Below are positions 1-10,664 of a stretch of 30,947 bases of DNA, piece by piece (position 1 is the first letter of the stretch; each line of letters starts with the position of its first letter). The DNA is from Phallusia fumigata (lineage: Eukaryota; Chordata; Ascidiacea; Phlebobranchia; Ascidiidae), in contig QXVZ01021699.1 of the NCBI GenBank assembly GCA_008931825.1, positions 1-30,947 of the forward strand, written 5' to 3'. Position numbers and translations under genes: made by a program. The notes under the pieces are model-generated. The model saw only the letters and a program-made list of their open reading frames with translations. It made no database searches and was not told where the DNA came from.

Positions 1-1974
1 ATCTCGGTTATTTACTTGTGGAATTATGAAAAGCTGACGAAAAAACACAAAGTTGTCAACGAATTATTTGTTTGTTTCTTGCGCAACCTAAAACGTTGAG
101 ACGTAAAATGGTTAAGGGCACAACTGGTGGTTGAGGCGCTGCTGCTACACCATAATTAATTCAAAAAAATTATGACCTTTTCAACGCGGTTTCAGGTATA
201 AATTTAATATTAACGTTTCGACCTTACATAGATCAAATGTCAGCTTATATGCAAAACTATGGCAGCAGAGCTATTCTTACACATCGTGTCAAAGGAAACG
301 CATTTCTCCCATAACGCGTTTATATGATTCCCACATACCAACAATAAAATTAATAAAGTTCTTAGATTGTTCAAAGAAATAAAGCAGATTTTACATTTTG
401 GGGCATGTTTGTCAATCAATGGAGCAAAATTTTGTCAGTGAACAACTTCAGATGGCCACCTATCATATGGAAAAATGGAAACAAGTTTGGACGATTATTC
501 CCTGATCAAAATGTGCAAACACACCGGCGATAAAAGGAAAGGAAAGAAATCCATAACTATTGATGTGAAGTTAAGCATTGCTAATAGCTTTCATTCCATC
601 GTCAATTTGACAAATCACTTCAGGGAGTTTTTTCTTGCTTAATAGCGCCACCCGGTGGCAAAAACATGAAAAGGAAAGTCAACCTGGATAAGCTGATGTG
701 TAAACCACGTGGCATAACTTAATTCAGGGTACGAGATCTTTGCCTAGCAAGGATGCTGAATCATTAGGGTACGTTTTGAATATACTTTAGAATATAATTT
801 CAAAGTAGTGCCGACAAGAAAAAGTTGAGAATCAAACGAAATAACAGAGACAGACAAACTAAGGCAATTAGAAATCGTTGCGGCCAAAATGAAAATTTAA
901 ATAGGTGCAAGGGGTGACGTATAAACACTGACACGACAAAACACATATCTGCACATCAACTAATCACATGGTACAAGGTAATTTAAGCACATTATTCGGT
1001 AAACAGAGGAAAAGTACATTGGTGGCGTTTGTCTAAAGGTTTCGTATTGACAGTGAACAGTTGAAGGTTATAGCGCTAATGTCTGAAAACAATGCGTTCG
1101 TTTTGACAAAAACTAAAAAGCGCTTTGCCTTACAACTTCTACCAGAAACAGTTGTATCACATGTGATGCTTGGGACCAGGTAAGCCACATAATGTTTGAT
1201 AAAAAGGTTTTCATCACCAAAACGCACAGTAAGGCAGCAACAAATTAATAACTAAGTGAACATACCAACACAGTGAGTAAACCGTACAAAAACAAATACA
1301 AAATTTAAATATAATTAGGTTTAACATTGAACTATGACATCACAAGTGATAGATAAAGTCATTGTTTTAAACAATAGAAAGCAGAATCCTTCTATTGTTT
1401 TCATTAGTAAGTAGACTGCGGTGTATCTCGGTCATTTACTTGGGGAATTGTGACCGGTGGTAGAGAAAGTTTATGAGACAACTTAACTTCATGACGGAGC
1501 TGACCGAAAGCTGGGAAGCAAGAAAATTGTCAACACAATATTTTGGAATTATTGAAATTTTCCCATTACACACAATGCCAGATGAAACACTGGCAAATTG
1601 CTTCTAACAGCCTGGAAGTCTTTACTAGGCGCCCTTTGCTATTGATTTCTGAAACATTTACTTTGTCTTTGTGGACCAGGTAGCTCGCTTTGGGTGCAAA
1701 TAAGATCACCACATGGGGGCAGGAAAGAGCAACAGTTTCGCTCATTCAGTAGACTTAAAAGGAAAAATAATCTGTGCCTTGGGTGCTGGAGTGTTTAACT
1801 AAAAATACCAAACCAGCAAAATTTAGACTTTTTACCCACTTGGTTTAATATTGCAGCCTAAAAACAAGTTTGCCCATGTTGATAAAATTCCTTGGTACCT
1901 GCTTTTCAGGCAACGACAGGAACGGCTGCAAATGAAAATAAGTGTTATTGTTTTGTTCTCAGATTTTATTTGAG

Positions 1975-2020
1975 TTGTGCAATCGCAAACTCTAGGTCGG
2001 CGGTTCGAATCTCATCTGGT
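1975..2020 (+). repeat. tRNA-derived SINE-like fragment, copy A
   Basis: GGTTCGAATC at 2002-2011 matches the Pol III B box, and the preceding bases resemble the 3' half of a tRNA anticodon arm. No A box lies at tRNA spacing, so this is a repeat fragment, not a working tRNA gene. The copy B equivalent at 23036-23150 is longer, so copy A has lost about 100 bases here. Confidence 0.4.
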
Positions 2021-2479
2021 TCCCCGTGGCATGTTTTGTCTCAACAACGATTTCAGTCTGTGAGTTTCGTCGTTCAACTTTTTGCTGATGTTTCGAATCA
2101 AGTCTCTCGCGTTCTTCAGTTTGTAAGCTGCCGAATATTCGAAAGTGGATTATTGAGAGGATTTGCAAAAAATAATATTTCTGCAGGTTTACCTTTAAAC
2201 CTTGCGATGACGTCATCAGAGAAGAATGTGCAAGCAATCCATTCGTCGTAGTCATGGATGAGGTCAAGGGCAGTGTGACCTTGGTTGTTCTTCCAACGAA
2301 CGTCCGCACCTACAGTGACGTAAGCAATAAGTATTACGTCACAAACTGCTCTTTGGCGCCATGTTGCGGTGAATAAACACAGGACACAACGACAGATATT
2401 AGAAAAGGGCTTTGAGATCAAACACAGCGATTAGCAAATACAAATCAGTTGTATGGCAGTTTTGTCAACAAATGTCCAC

Positions 2480-2640
2480 AAAATGTCAGGCGACGCCTTT
2501 TGCAGATTGCAATGATTAGCCCACTAATCGCAAAAGCATAAAGTAGTGACGTCAATAACGTGGCACAAGAAGACATTAGGATTTTGAAATAATTTGTAAA
2601 CTGGCACACTGCGTTCTAAAGGTTGCCAACCCCTAATGTC
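2480..2640. mobile_element. hAT-like non-autonomous DNA element relic
   Basis: The right side, read on the minus strand, has CATTAGGGGTTGGCAACCTTT-like sequence (near 2619-2640), close to the ends of many hAT MITEs. The stretch 2503-2586 is repeated at 30861-30947. The copy B intron at the same place holds unrelated DNA, so this looks like an insertion. Both ends and target duplications are unclear. Confidence 0.35.
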
Positions 2641-2974
2641 ATCTTCCTTTCATATTTTACTCATCCAACATGAATTACATTACACTGACCAATACACGCA
2701 AATCAACCACATTCTGCCAAATCTTACGTTGGTTTATAAGAACACTGGCAGCTTCAAAGTTGTTCGTTTTCATCACATCAAACAAACTCGTTGACCCCTC
2801 GTCATTTGTTTCGTCAACTTTCGCCCCAAACTCAAACAAAACTTGTAAGACATCGGGGGATCAGTCATGCGTGACGTAGGTGAACTGACCTGAAAAATTA
2901 AATTGTTATTTATGTTTTGTTGTTTCTAGGTTATCACTAGTTAAAATGCATACATTTGGGCTGGTTTCTTAACT

Positions 2975-3125
2975 TTTGTGACAACTTTCAACAGTAGGAC
3001 TTTGTTTTTTGAATGTTTTTTAGCAGTAACGCTTGATTTAGTGCCAACTGTCACCAGAAGCACTAACTTTTATGACAACTCACATCAAAAACACTTGGTT
3101 AGGTGACAACTGTCAGTAATGTTAA
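2975..3125. repeat. Degenerate short repeats with TGACAACT core
   Basis: The words GTGACAACTTTCA, GCCAACTGTCACC, TGACAACTCACAT and GTGACAACTGTCA recur at 35-60 base spacing. A matching cluster lies in copy B at about 24565-24660, so the pattern predates the duplication. In copy A it sits where copy B has the 24233-24391 ankyrin exon and its introns. Confidence 0.5.
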
Positions 3126-3789
3126 TACCACCAAGTGTATGTCTTGGCAAATAAGCTTAAAGCATTTAGTGGCATAGCTAGCAAGAAAAGTGTTTGCTTT
3201 GAGAAATTGTGTGCATTGCAAACCACTGGTTTATGACCACTAAAAATCTTTCATCAAACAATAACATTACAATTTACCAAGTTGCACAGGAAAGATGATT
3301 TCCAGCAAGAGCAAGATATGGAAGACTTGGAGGAGAATCAATCGCTTCCTTATCAACTTCGGACTTTATTGAATCATCACTTTCATCCAGGAGCAGTTGG
3401 ATAACGTCTTTTCCATCCTGGATTCAAAACAAACTTAATGTTATACATCATTTTTAAAAGAAAAAATTTTGTTGCTATCAATAAGCATGAAAAAATATTT
3501 TTTAAGGTTTTTGAACTTGAATCACATCTTTCTAATTTAAATTCAAGCAATGTGAAGTAATTACAGTGACTTTTGAGCAGGGCAACTTGAACGGGTCGAG
3601 GTAAAATGGTTAACAAAAAAACATAGTGCTGGATTTAAAGTTAATTTCAACAAAAAGAATAGTACTGCACCAGGCCCAATTGAGACGACCAACCTACAGT
3701 AAGAACCATCACTACAGAGCATTAACATGTAACAGGATTAAAAAACACAGCGGCCTGTCCATAACATGATGTTACAAACATGCTTATCA

Positions 3790-4415
3790 GTTCATCTTTT
3801 AGGGCTTTATGAACACAGCAATGTTCCATTACAGCACATTTCAAACTGTTCAAATTTCAGCCAGTTTTGACATTGCTCAAAAATTTGTATTTTAGGGGGT
3901 CAACAGGGAAAATGCTGGGTCTGGTCAAACAATAAAATCGATATGCCATGGTGGCATCTTCTACAAACTGTGCAAATTTCAATTCCGACATTGTTTGATA
4001 ATTTGACCCATTTTAGGAAGCTAGTGGGTAATCACTGGTGTTATGACGTCAAATTACTAATTCAGTACACCACTAACTTGATAAATTTCATCCAACTCGA
4101 ACATTGTTCAATAGTTATCCCATTTTAGGGGGCTAGCAGGGTAACTGATGGAGACATGGAATCAAACAGAAATTCGATGCACCACAATGGCATGTTCTAC
4201 AAACTGTGCTAATTTCAACAAATTTGGACATTGCTAGTAAGGGGGTAACCACTGAGGCTATTGCATCAAATTAATAATTCGATTTATCACAATGGCATGT
4301 TCCATAAACTGTGCAAATCTCAACAATTCGGAAATCATTTAATAATTTGACCCATTTTAGGTGGCTAGTGGGGTAACCACTGGGGCTATTGCGTCAAATT
4401 GTTAATTCAACACAC
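3790..4415. repeat. Degenerate tandem array, ~110-125 base unit, about five copies
   Basis: Each unit carries a version of ACAAACTGTGCAAATTTCAA, then ACATTGTTCAATAATTTGAC, then CCCATTTTAGGGGGCTAGTG, then a GGTAACCACTGGGGCTATTG-type segment. The first word begins near 3843, 3963, 4073, 4198 and 4309. Units differ by substitutions and small deletions, so the array is old. Open frames inside it are short and come from the repeat, so I do not call a gene. Positions 3576-3790 and 4416-4512 hold nothing else I can support. Confidence 0.75.
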
Positions 4416-4512
4416 AGTGCTGGGGTGTCAATAAAAATGTAAGTGTGAAAAATAAAGCAGTAATTTGGAACACTAAGCACGTATCTGTTTATAATTCTAA
4501 TCAAAAATATAC

Positions 4513-4639
4513 TGGCCCAAATAGTTTTTAAAAGCAACATGCTTTATTCATCAAGTGTTTGTATCCCTAATGATGGCATGTGTTATTACTGAAACGTTTG
4601 ATGAATAAAGCGTGCCGCTTTTAAGAACTATTTGGGCCA
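4513..4639. repeat. 127-base palindrome (foldback element)
   Basis: The left arm starts TGGCCCAAATAG at 4513 and runs about 42 bases. The right arm ends CTATTTGGGCCA at 4639 and is its reverse complement with a few mismatches. Both arms contain GCTTTATTCATCAA or its complement, and the loop is about 40 bases. It is likely a small foldback MITE. No clear target duplication is visible. Confidence 0.65.
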
Positions 4640-5599
4640 AGATATTATGGATAGGAATAAAGCAATAATGTTTTTGAGCTATTGGCTTGCATACAGATAA
4701 CTTCAACACATTTCCAACAAAAAAGTGGTAAAACAACTTTACTCCCATTGTTTAAACCAGTTGCAGTCAACTAAAGTTACATTTCACATGCAAATGTCTC
4801 CCAGACAGCAATGAAGATAAAAAAAAGAAACACCAAGTAATGGACAGAATATTTATTTATTATAGCAACAACTTGCCTGCTTGAGTCATACTTTTGACTT
4901 AGTGGAGTTGCTGTGGGTTCAACAAACAGAATCTTTTTCGATGCTGTATTCATTTTTATTATCTTTATCGAAGTTATATCATTTTAACAACATTCCACTC
5001 CATTTTTTATCTTCTGCTTGTTGAGGCCCTGGTGGCAAAACATATATTTGTGTTGCTAAAATAGTGGTTTACAGTGATCACCAGCTAGTTAAGAGGAAAA
5101 TTTGATGCCACTATGGAACAGACTCATAATTAATTGAAACAAAAAATAAAAATGACTGTAAAATGAAGATGGAAAAGGATAAATATGTAAAGATAAACCA
5201 AAGCCTAAAAATATTTCTTGAGATACTGTTGGCTAAACAAATTGTGGTTATGTTGTAAACATACTGGTTTATTAGGCAGTGATTACCAGTTGGTTTTAAA
5301 AGGAATGACAGTACCTGGAATTTAACATAAAACGTGAAGGTATATCTTGTAGATGTTAACTGCATAAACGACAAAGTGGAAAAGTTCTATACCATCTTAT
5401 TATAACTAAAGCCATGCATCAAACATAACAAATAATCAATCATGGCTAATGCCACTTCAAACATACCTAATTCATGTTTCGTAATCCAACATCTAGTTAA
5501 AATTTTATAGTTTTGGACCTCGTTCCAACATTATGTCATTAGAAGACTAAATAAAAGGTCACTCATTCCATCCTAGCTTCAGTTAACCCAATTTAGGAA
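4640..5599. other. Gene-free stretch
   Basis: AT-rich DNA with only short open frames lacking splice support or recognisable protein features. I see no convincing gene, RNA or repeat unit here. Confidence 0.5.
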
Positions 5600-5608
5600 G
5601 TTTTTAAA

Positions 5609-6036
5609 GGGCAACTCTAAAATATGCAATCCACGCAATCTACGCAATCTATTTTAATTCAAAGCAATCCATCTAAGTGGAGTAGATTAGGCACTAAGCC
5701 TGGTTTAATTTAACGCAATCTGGAATATCCAGTTAGACAGGGCAACTCTAAAATATGCAATCTACGCACACTTTGGCAGAACAGATAGTGTTAAATTACA
5801 CCAGGCTTAAACACCTGAATTTTCCTGAATTGCGTTTGATCAGTCTAGTTTGTACAGAATGCGTGCCTAACCTGAGCATCATATTCCTACACTGAGTGCC
5901 TAAGCTGATAGGGTTGAACTAAACCAGGCTGTGTGCCTAATCTACTCAAATTGCTTTAAATTAGAATAGATTGCGTAGATTGCGTAGATTGCAAAGATTG
6001 CGTGGATTGCGTAGATTGCGTATTTTAGAGTTGCCC
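5609..6036. mobile_element. 428-base foldback MITE with 9-base target duplication
   Basis: The element begins GGGCAACTCTAAAATATGCA and ends with the inverted version, TATTTTAGAGTTGCCC. Inverted arms extend about 110 bases (roughly 5609-5720 against 5925-6036), including matching GTAGATTAGGCAC and GTGCCTAATCTAC segments. It is flanked by the 9-base direct repeat GTTTTTAAA (5600-5608 and 6037-6045). A second copy of the left terminus lies inside at 5740. Nine-base duplications are typical of MULE-type DNA transposons and 8-base ones of hAT, so the superfamily is open. It has no coding capacity. Confidence 0.85.
5969..6022 (+). repeat. Subterminal minisatellite, six 9-base GATTGCGTA units
   Basis: Six consecutive 9-base units lie just inside the right terminus of the MITE: four exact GATTGCGTA, one GATTGCAAA and one GATTGCGTG. 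The left arm has a partial complement of this series. Such subterminal repeats can be transposase-binding sites, but that is an inference. Confidence 0.85.
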
Positions 6037-6045
6037 GTTTTTAAA

Positions 6046-8340
6046 CACTGGAAGTGCCCTTGGCAGTTGGTAAATGGTACCTAAAAGTTTTCCAAATTCT
6101 GCCTCCTTAACGTGTAACCAGCAGTATTTACCTTGTTTTCTGCATTACTTTCAAACACTAACTATACTACACGCCCATGGCACTAATTTTATTAATCCAG
6201 CCCCCAAAATCCCAAATAAATACCACTACATTATAACCATCAGCGTTAAATTGCAGGATTTACAAATTTAACCCAATCTCAACTTATTACCTGCAGCTTT
6301 CCAGTCAAACAATTTTATCAAGTGAACCAGCTGTTTTCAAGTTGAGGAATATTGGTTTCTGATTTGGCCAGTTCGCAGAACAAAAATCTGCAAAAAACTA
6401 GTCTTACTTTACTAAGTTATTAAAAAACGCTTTATTCGCTATGCTTTAGATAATTTTTAATATTGATAACGATATATATATGCTGATTACCAAATACTTG
6501 ACGCTATAAAATTGCGATAAATACGTTATTTTATTTAAAATCATATTTTTATGTTTGTTTTGGGCGCAAAAACGAAAGAATAGTTCTGGAATCTGGACTT
6601 CTGTTTATGTTTATTTTCTTAATCCTATGCGACACAGTACTTGAACCTTGTGACGCAGCCGGATATTTTTCGTTTTTTGTCACTTTAGCGGTATGATATT
6701 GCTACAAAAGTGCGCTAAATTGTAGTTGATAATATGTGCAGTTAAGCGGACTGTAAGTTTTATGCCAAAAACGAAAGGAATAAACTCCACTGACAAGGAA
6801 ATACGGCCTAACAGCATGTTGGTTTTGTACTGATTATCGCTGTCAATCAATCGCGGAGAGTCGCGAAAAAATTAATAAATTAGAAGAGTTCACAGTCTTA
6901 AAAGTTTGGGAAGCACTAAAATGAAAGACATTTGATTTTCTGAAAGCGCTTTTCTTAACAATATGACAGGCACAGTCAACTCCGTGGCAAAAAACAATTA
7001 ATCCAGATAGATTTCCAAAACGCATTCCAATATGTTTGCGCCATTTTCGCGTTGACACTACGTATTCTTCTTTGGGCGCACTTTGTTCTAATGACACAAG
7101 TAGTTTATCTCATTTTCTTCCTTTTTTGCCCTTTGGTGTGTTCAACTAAGCAGAAAATCCTACTTTTGCCAGCGGCCACTAAGGCAAAAGCAAAAGCAGC
7201 CGATTTGTCACGTGTTGCATGTGTAGAGTTTAGCGTGTCGAGAATATTGCATAAGCGCCATTCCCCTCTGTGCGACCTTGTGTTTTATATCACACCTCCG
7301 TATTTCATCGCTTCAACTAGTCGTCAATCGATGATATCACGTTTAACACCTTGATACGTCATTGTCACTTTACCACTATATATTCACGTACGTTGTGACA
7401 CACAATCATTCAATTCAATTCTGTTCTATTCCATTCCATTCCTTTCTTGTCGTTTTCGCATTTCGATTCCAGCCGGAATCATTCCAACCCAATGGAATGC
7501 TTTCCTTCGTTCGGAATCGGAAACGATAATACAAGACTCTCGGAAACGGTTCTTGCGTCAAGCTAGTCTCTAGACAGACAGACAGCACCAAGGGTTAAGC
7601 GACAGAAGCAGAAGCGATCGGTAGTAACAAGCACGACGTCACCCCTAAACCACGGATTCGACACATGTAACCTTTTGTTTCCTGATGTCAGATTCCGAGA
7701 GCCCTTTTATGTGTTTTTCTGGGGCATAAAGTTTTGCACGCGGTTGAAAGAGTTTTTCCCCAGCTGTACCACAAGTAACTTGTGTCTTTGTCCTACCCTA
7801 AGATAGACGCAAACCACCGCCACAAGTGGTTTATTGTCTCTGTCAGTTGGCACGCCCAACAAACATTTAGTTTAAATTTGATTAAAACGTTAAAGATCCA
7901 TTAACCCCAAATCGTCCGTTTTGATATTTTGCAGTCAGTAAACTTATCATGCGCCCACCAGGGGACGCTAGTACCTTTTTTTCAGACAGCTGCTTTAAAC
8001 AGTTTGTCCTGAACCCCGTGAAAAAAAAAGAAAAAAAAAACAGTTTGTCCTCTACACCGAATATCTGTGGGAATCGTTCGTGACACTTCTGTGTAGTTTC
8101 AGGTTACCATCCCACAAACAACATATGGCGTGGGTTTGATTAAACGTTGAAAGGTCGCTGGTGTCGTATCACGTTTAAAAGGTGGTATCTCTGCGCTGTT
8201 ATAGTTCTGCTATCGATTCACCAAACCGGTTTTTAAAAGTTCACACCAAAATCCATTACCGGTAAACTACCAAGTTTTTTTGCACTACACGAATTTGTTC
8301 ACAATCTTTAGAACACAGCTACTGGCCAAAATAGTAGAGT
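6046..8340. other. Gene-free upstream region with low-complexity patches
   Basis: No gene is supported. An 84-codon minus-strand frame (6843-7097) and a 100-codon plus-strand frame (7052-7354) overlap head to head and lack splice context or recognisable motifs. Positions 7402-7447 hold a degenerate ATTC/ATTCC run, followed by several GGAAT words to 7530, and a short GACA run lies near 7570-7587. Confidence 0.45.
7997..8051 (+). mobile_element. Tiny poly(A) insertion flanked by 14-base direct repeats
   Basis: The 14-base repeat AAACAGTTTGTCCT occurs at 7997-8010 and again at 8038-8051. Between them is a 27-base insert that begins GAACCCCGTG and continues as an A-rich tract broken by one G. 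A poly(A) tail between target-site duplications is the usual mark of LINE-driven, target-primed insertion. The body is too short to assign to a family. Confidence 0.55.
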
Positions 8341-8554
8341 AAATTGAAATCTGTTCTTACAAACGTTTCGGCGACAACTGAGGCCGCCATCGGTGCCAAC
8401 AAAAATGAGCGATATGTCGAGATAATAAGGTGTAAAGCCTGCAATAGCATTTACACTTTTTGAAATGTCTCGGCACTCACTATTTGCATGAAGATCGTTA
8501 AAAAAACTGGTTCTGGACTGAAAATGAAATCGCTTTCAAATGAAAGCTTCATGT

Positions 8555-9100
8555 TTCTGTTTGAGTCTGTTTTGTATGGCGTTGATCGTAGCGTGGTTTT
8601 AGGCTTCCAAAGAGAAAGTTTTGTCATAACATATGGCCTAAGTTAGCTGCGACAAATGTTCGCTTAAACTTTAAAAGGTAGTTTCGTGTTTCCAAACAAC
8701 ATCAGCAAGTCTTGGTTTGATTAAAACATAGGGAGATCGATAGGTTGATCAAGTTTCAAAGCTTTACAAAAACTCCAGTCACCAAGTCTGGGTAAAGAGT
8801 GACACATGGAATTAAAACACGAGGCAACAGCAGCGACACAATGAACTATTCCCTAAACAAAAGCTGTACGTTAATCGTGGATGGCGCGATGGCTATTGGA
8901 GGGCAACCTATATGATATGACAATACAGGCGAATACACAATAGTGTTGTGTAGTTTCACCATAAGCCAACAAAGAACTTTGTGGTCCAGGTGTTTTAATG
9001 TTAGCAATAAAAACGCCGGTGTTTGTTTGGAAAGCTGACTTTGATTCTGTAGGGGCGGGAGGGGACGTGGCTTTCCCTGAATTTTAATTTTTTAGGTTTC
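8555..9100. repeat. Tandem unit 1, upstream block (matches 16370-16895)
   Basis: This non-coding block aligns to 16370-16895. Shared stretches include GATCGTAGCGTG, AGTTTCAAAGCTTTACAAAA, AAGTCTGGGTAAAGAGTGAC and GGGGCGTGG-like sequence, with moderate divergence and small indels. It lies about 1.6 kb before the kinase start, whereas the partner lies only about 400 bases before the kinase-less copy. The kinase exons are therefore what unit 2 lacks. Confidence 0.8.
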
Positions 9101-10595
9101 CAAATCGTTTTTTTACCACATAAGTTTTAAAATGGACTATTGACTTGCAGGTTGACGCTATTGACGACTGTATCTGTGCAAACTACGCTAATGTGGTGTG
9201 GGGTGGAGGCCATCTGGATGTTGGCAGTAAAACTTGGTGGAAGGTAGAAAGCCTGTTATAAAGAAACTTTTTACCTTAAGGAATTAAAATGTCTGCAGTT
9301 AAATATCTAAGATTTTTATGCTTAAGCAATCCACAACAAACAAAGTTGAACGACCAATTATGGAATTAATTCGCCAACAATCCCATCTTTCTTGCCAGAA
9401 TACAGAACCTGTGACCACGTATATTTTTACGTGTCGTATGGCGTAGCCAACCCAAAATTCAGGAGTAGCCTACTTCAATGTACAATTTGAAATTTCACAT
9501 AAAAGAACAAAATTGATTTTCTCGAAAATCTTAAACGGCCCTTTAACACAAGAGTATTGGATAGTCGGTACAGCATTGTCAGGTCACCGATGACCCCAAC
9601 CAGACAACCTATCAGACCATGATTAAAGTTATCTGGCGACTTTCAATGTTGTTTTACCGAATTTTTATTTGTCATGCCTATAGTAACTTAAGGACACGGT
9701 CTGTCAATCACTGTAATACGATACCTAGAGCGAGGTTGGCCCGTCCCAAACAACAAGGCCAGTCTCGTTTGTTGAGGGCAGGTGGAGTTTGAACAGCAGC
9801 GATGAAACGAGTCGAGATTCTTCACACAGTTTAAGAAGTCATAGTGACACATATTTATCTTAGTGTTTAAACATTACCTGATCTCATTTCTTGTAAAATA
9901 AGGAAGGAATTAAAAGTTTAAAAGTAAACAAAGGGGAAATGCATCAAAAAAGTTGGGAACCACAGACGTATAAACAATGAGGAGAGTAGCTAACGGGGAA
10001 AATCTTTGCCTTGTTGTTGTTGGTCTCGTCTGGGTGAGGACGCAGTCAATCAAACTTGCGGTTGCTTTTGTCTTGTTCACCTCAACTTGAAATGTATGGA
10101 GGGGAACGGGGTGCGACTTTTGTTCGCAATATTCCTTAGTCGGGGCGAAGTTTTTGTAACACTGTGTCGGAAGTTATACGTCAAAAGGCTTTTGTACCAC
10201 TCACTCAACAACAAGTGCTTTTTATTATAATTCAATTATTCTCGGTATAAATTGAGATTAGTTTTGTTGTAGACTGATAAGGGCAGCAGGTTTAGATCTC
10301 AGCCAGTGTTTTAACGCAACTTGGGATAACATAAATATCCTTCTTAATTTTAGTGCAAGTTGGTCAGCAACATGTTTGAGTAGTTTTGTTTTAGTGGACT
10401 TTTTCCGAATGCCAGACAGTGTCAGGGCAAGTGACAGAAGCAGGAAAAATACAGGGCATGTGTTTCTAATTTCTCTTGTTCCACATCTGCTCTTTGGCTC
10501 GACAGTGCCATGTTTACAAGGGATATTCAAGCGATACAGTTTGTTTGTTGTGTAGTTTATTGAATGACAAGGATATCGCAAAGACCAATCTTACA
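9101..10595. other. Upstream region of the kinase gene, no supported gene
   Basis: A short exon-like frame lies near 9112-9255, with an acceptor-like TTGACTTGCAG before GTTGAC and a GTAGAA donor-like site near 9243. It has no partner exons and is treated as a finding only. The region presumably includes the kinase promoter, but no confident core promoter element can be assigned. Confidence 0.4.
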
Positions 10596-10654
10596 TGTTT
10601 GTGTTTGTTTTGTAGGGCGTTTAGGTAATTTAAATCCACAACTGAAACTGAAAG
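10596..10654 (+). promoter_or_regulatory. Acceptor-like site and ISRE-like motif before the kinase ATG
   Basis: A T-rich tract ending TGTTTTGTAG (AG at 10614-10615) looks like a strong 3' splice site 50 bases before the ATG at 10665. It could end a 5'UTR intron or be a spliced-leader trans-splice site, as tunicates use. The sequence GAAACTGAAAG at 10644-10654 matches the core GAAANNGAAA of interferon-regulatory-factor sites, which may be chance. Confidence 0.35.
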
Positions 10655-10664
10655 ATTTTCAACT

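Larger units (their letters stand above)
2116..3417 (-). pseudogene. Truncated ankyrin-repeat gene fragment (copy A)
   Basis: Three minus-strand exons match the last exons of the ankyrin gene in copy B. They are 3278-3417 (intact, matching 24767-24906), 2728-2889 (matching 23977-24140), and 2116-2309 (the open terminal exon, matching 23319-23479). The exon matching 24233-24391 is absent. The middle exon has lost one base near its 5' end, in the CACCTAGCGTCACGC region of copy B, which shifts the frame and quickly gives a stop. Its donor context is also changed, although a usable GT remains. No upstream ankyrin exons follow between 3418 and 10600. The terminal exon ends in a different frame from copy B because of a one-base length difference, giving a slightly longer tail. 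I read this as a dead 3' fragment carried along by the segmental duplication. Confidence 0.8.
1..3575. repeat. Segmental duplication, copy A
   Basis: This block matches 21245-25060 in the same orientation over almost its whole length, with scattered substitutions and several large indels. Shared landmarks include the stretch near 90-160 versus 21290-21350, the stretch near 180-300 versus 21460-21600, and the ankyrin exons. Similarity fades near 3575 and 25060. Apart from the ankyrin fragment at 2116-3417, positions 1-2115 hold no gene I can support. Positions 1-60 also resemble 1425-1540, so the block may have an older internal repeat or may continue to the left of the window. Confidence 0.9.

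Noticed and set aside
1979-2015. A tRNA gene, suggested by the GGTTCGAATC B box
   Set aside because: No A box at tRNA spacing and no acceptor-stem pairing; better explained as a SINE-like fragment.
6843-7097. 84-codon minus-strand frame starting MSLEQSAPKEEYVV
   Set aside because: The start looks protein-like, but no splice partners, no family match by eye, and a head-to-head overlap with another frame make it unsupported.
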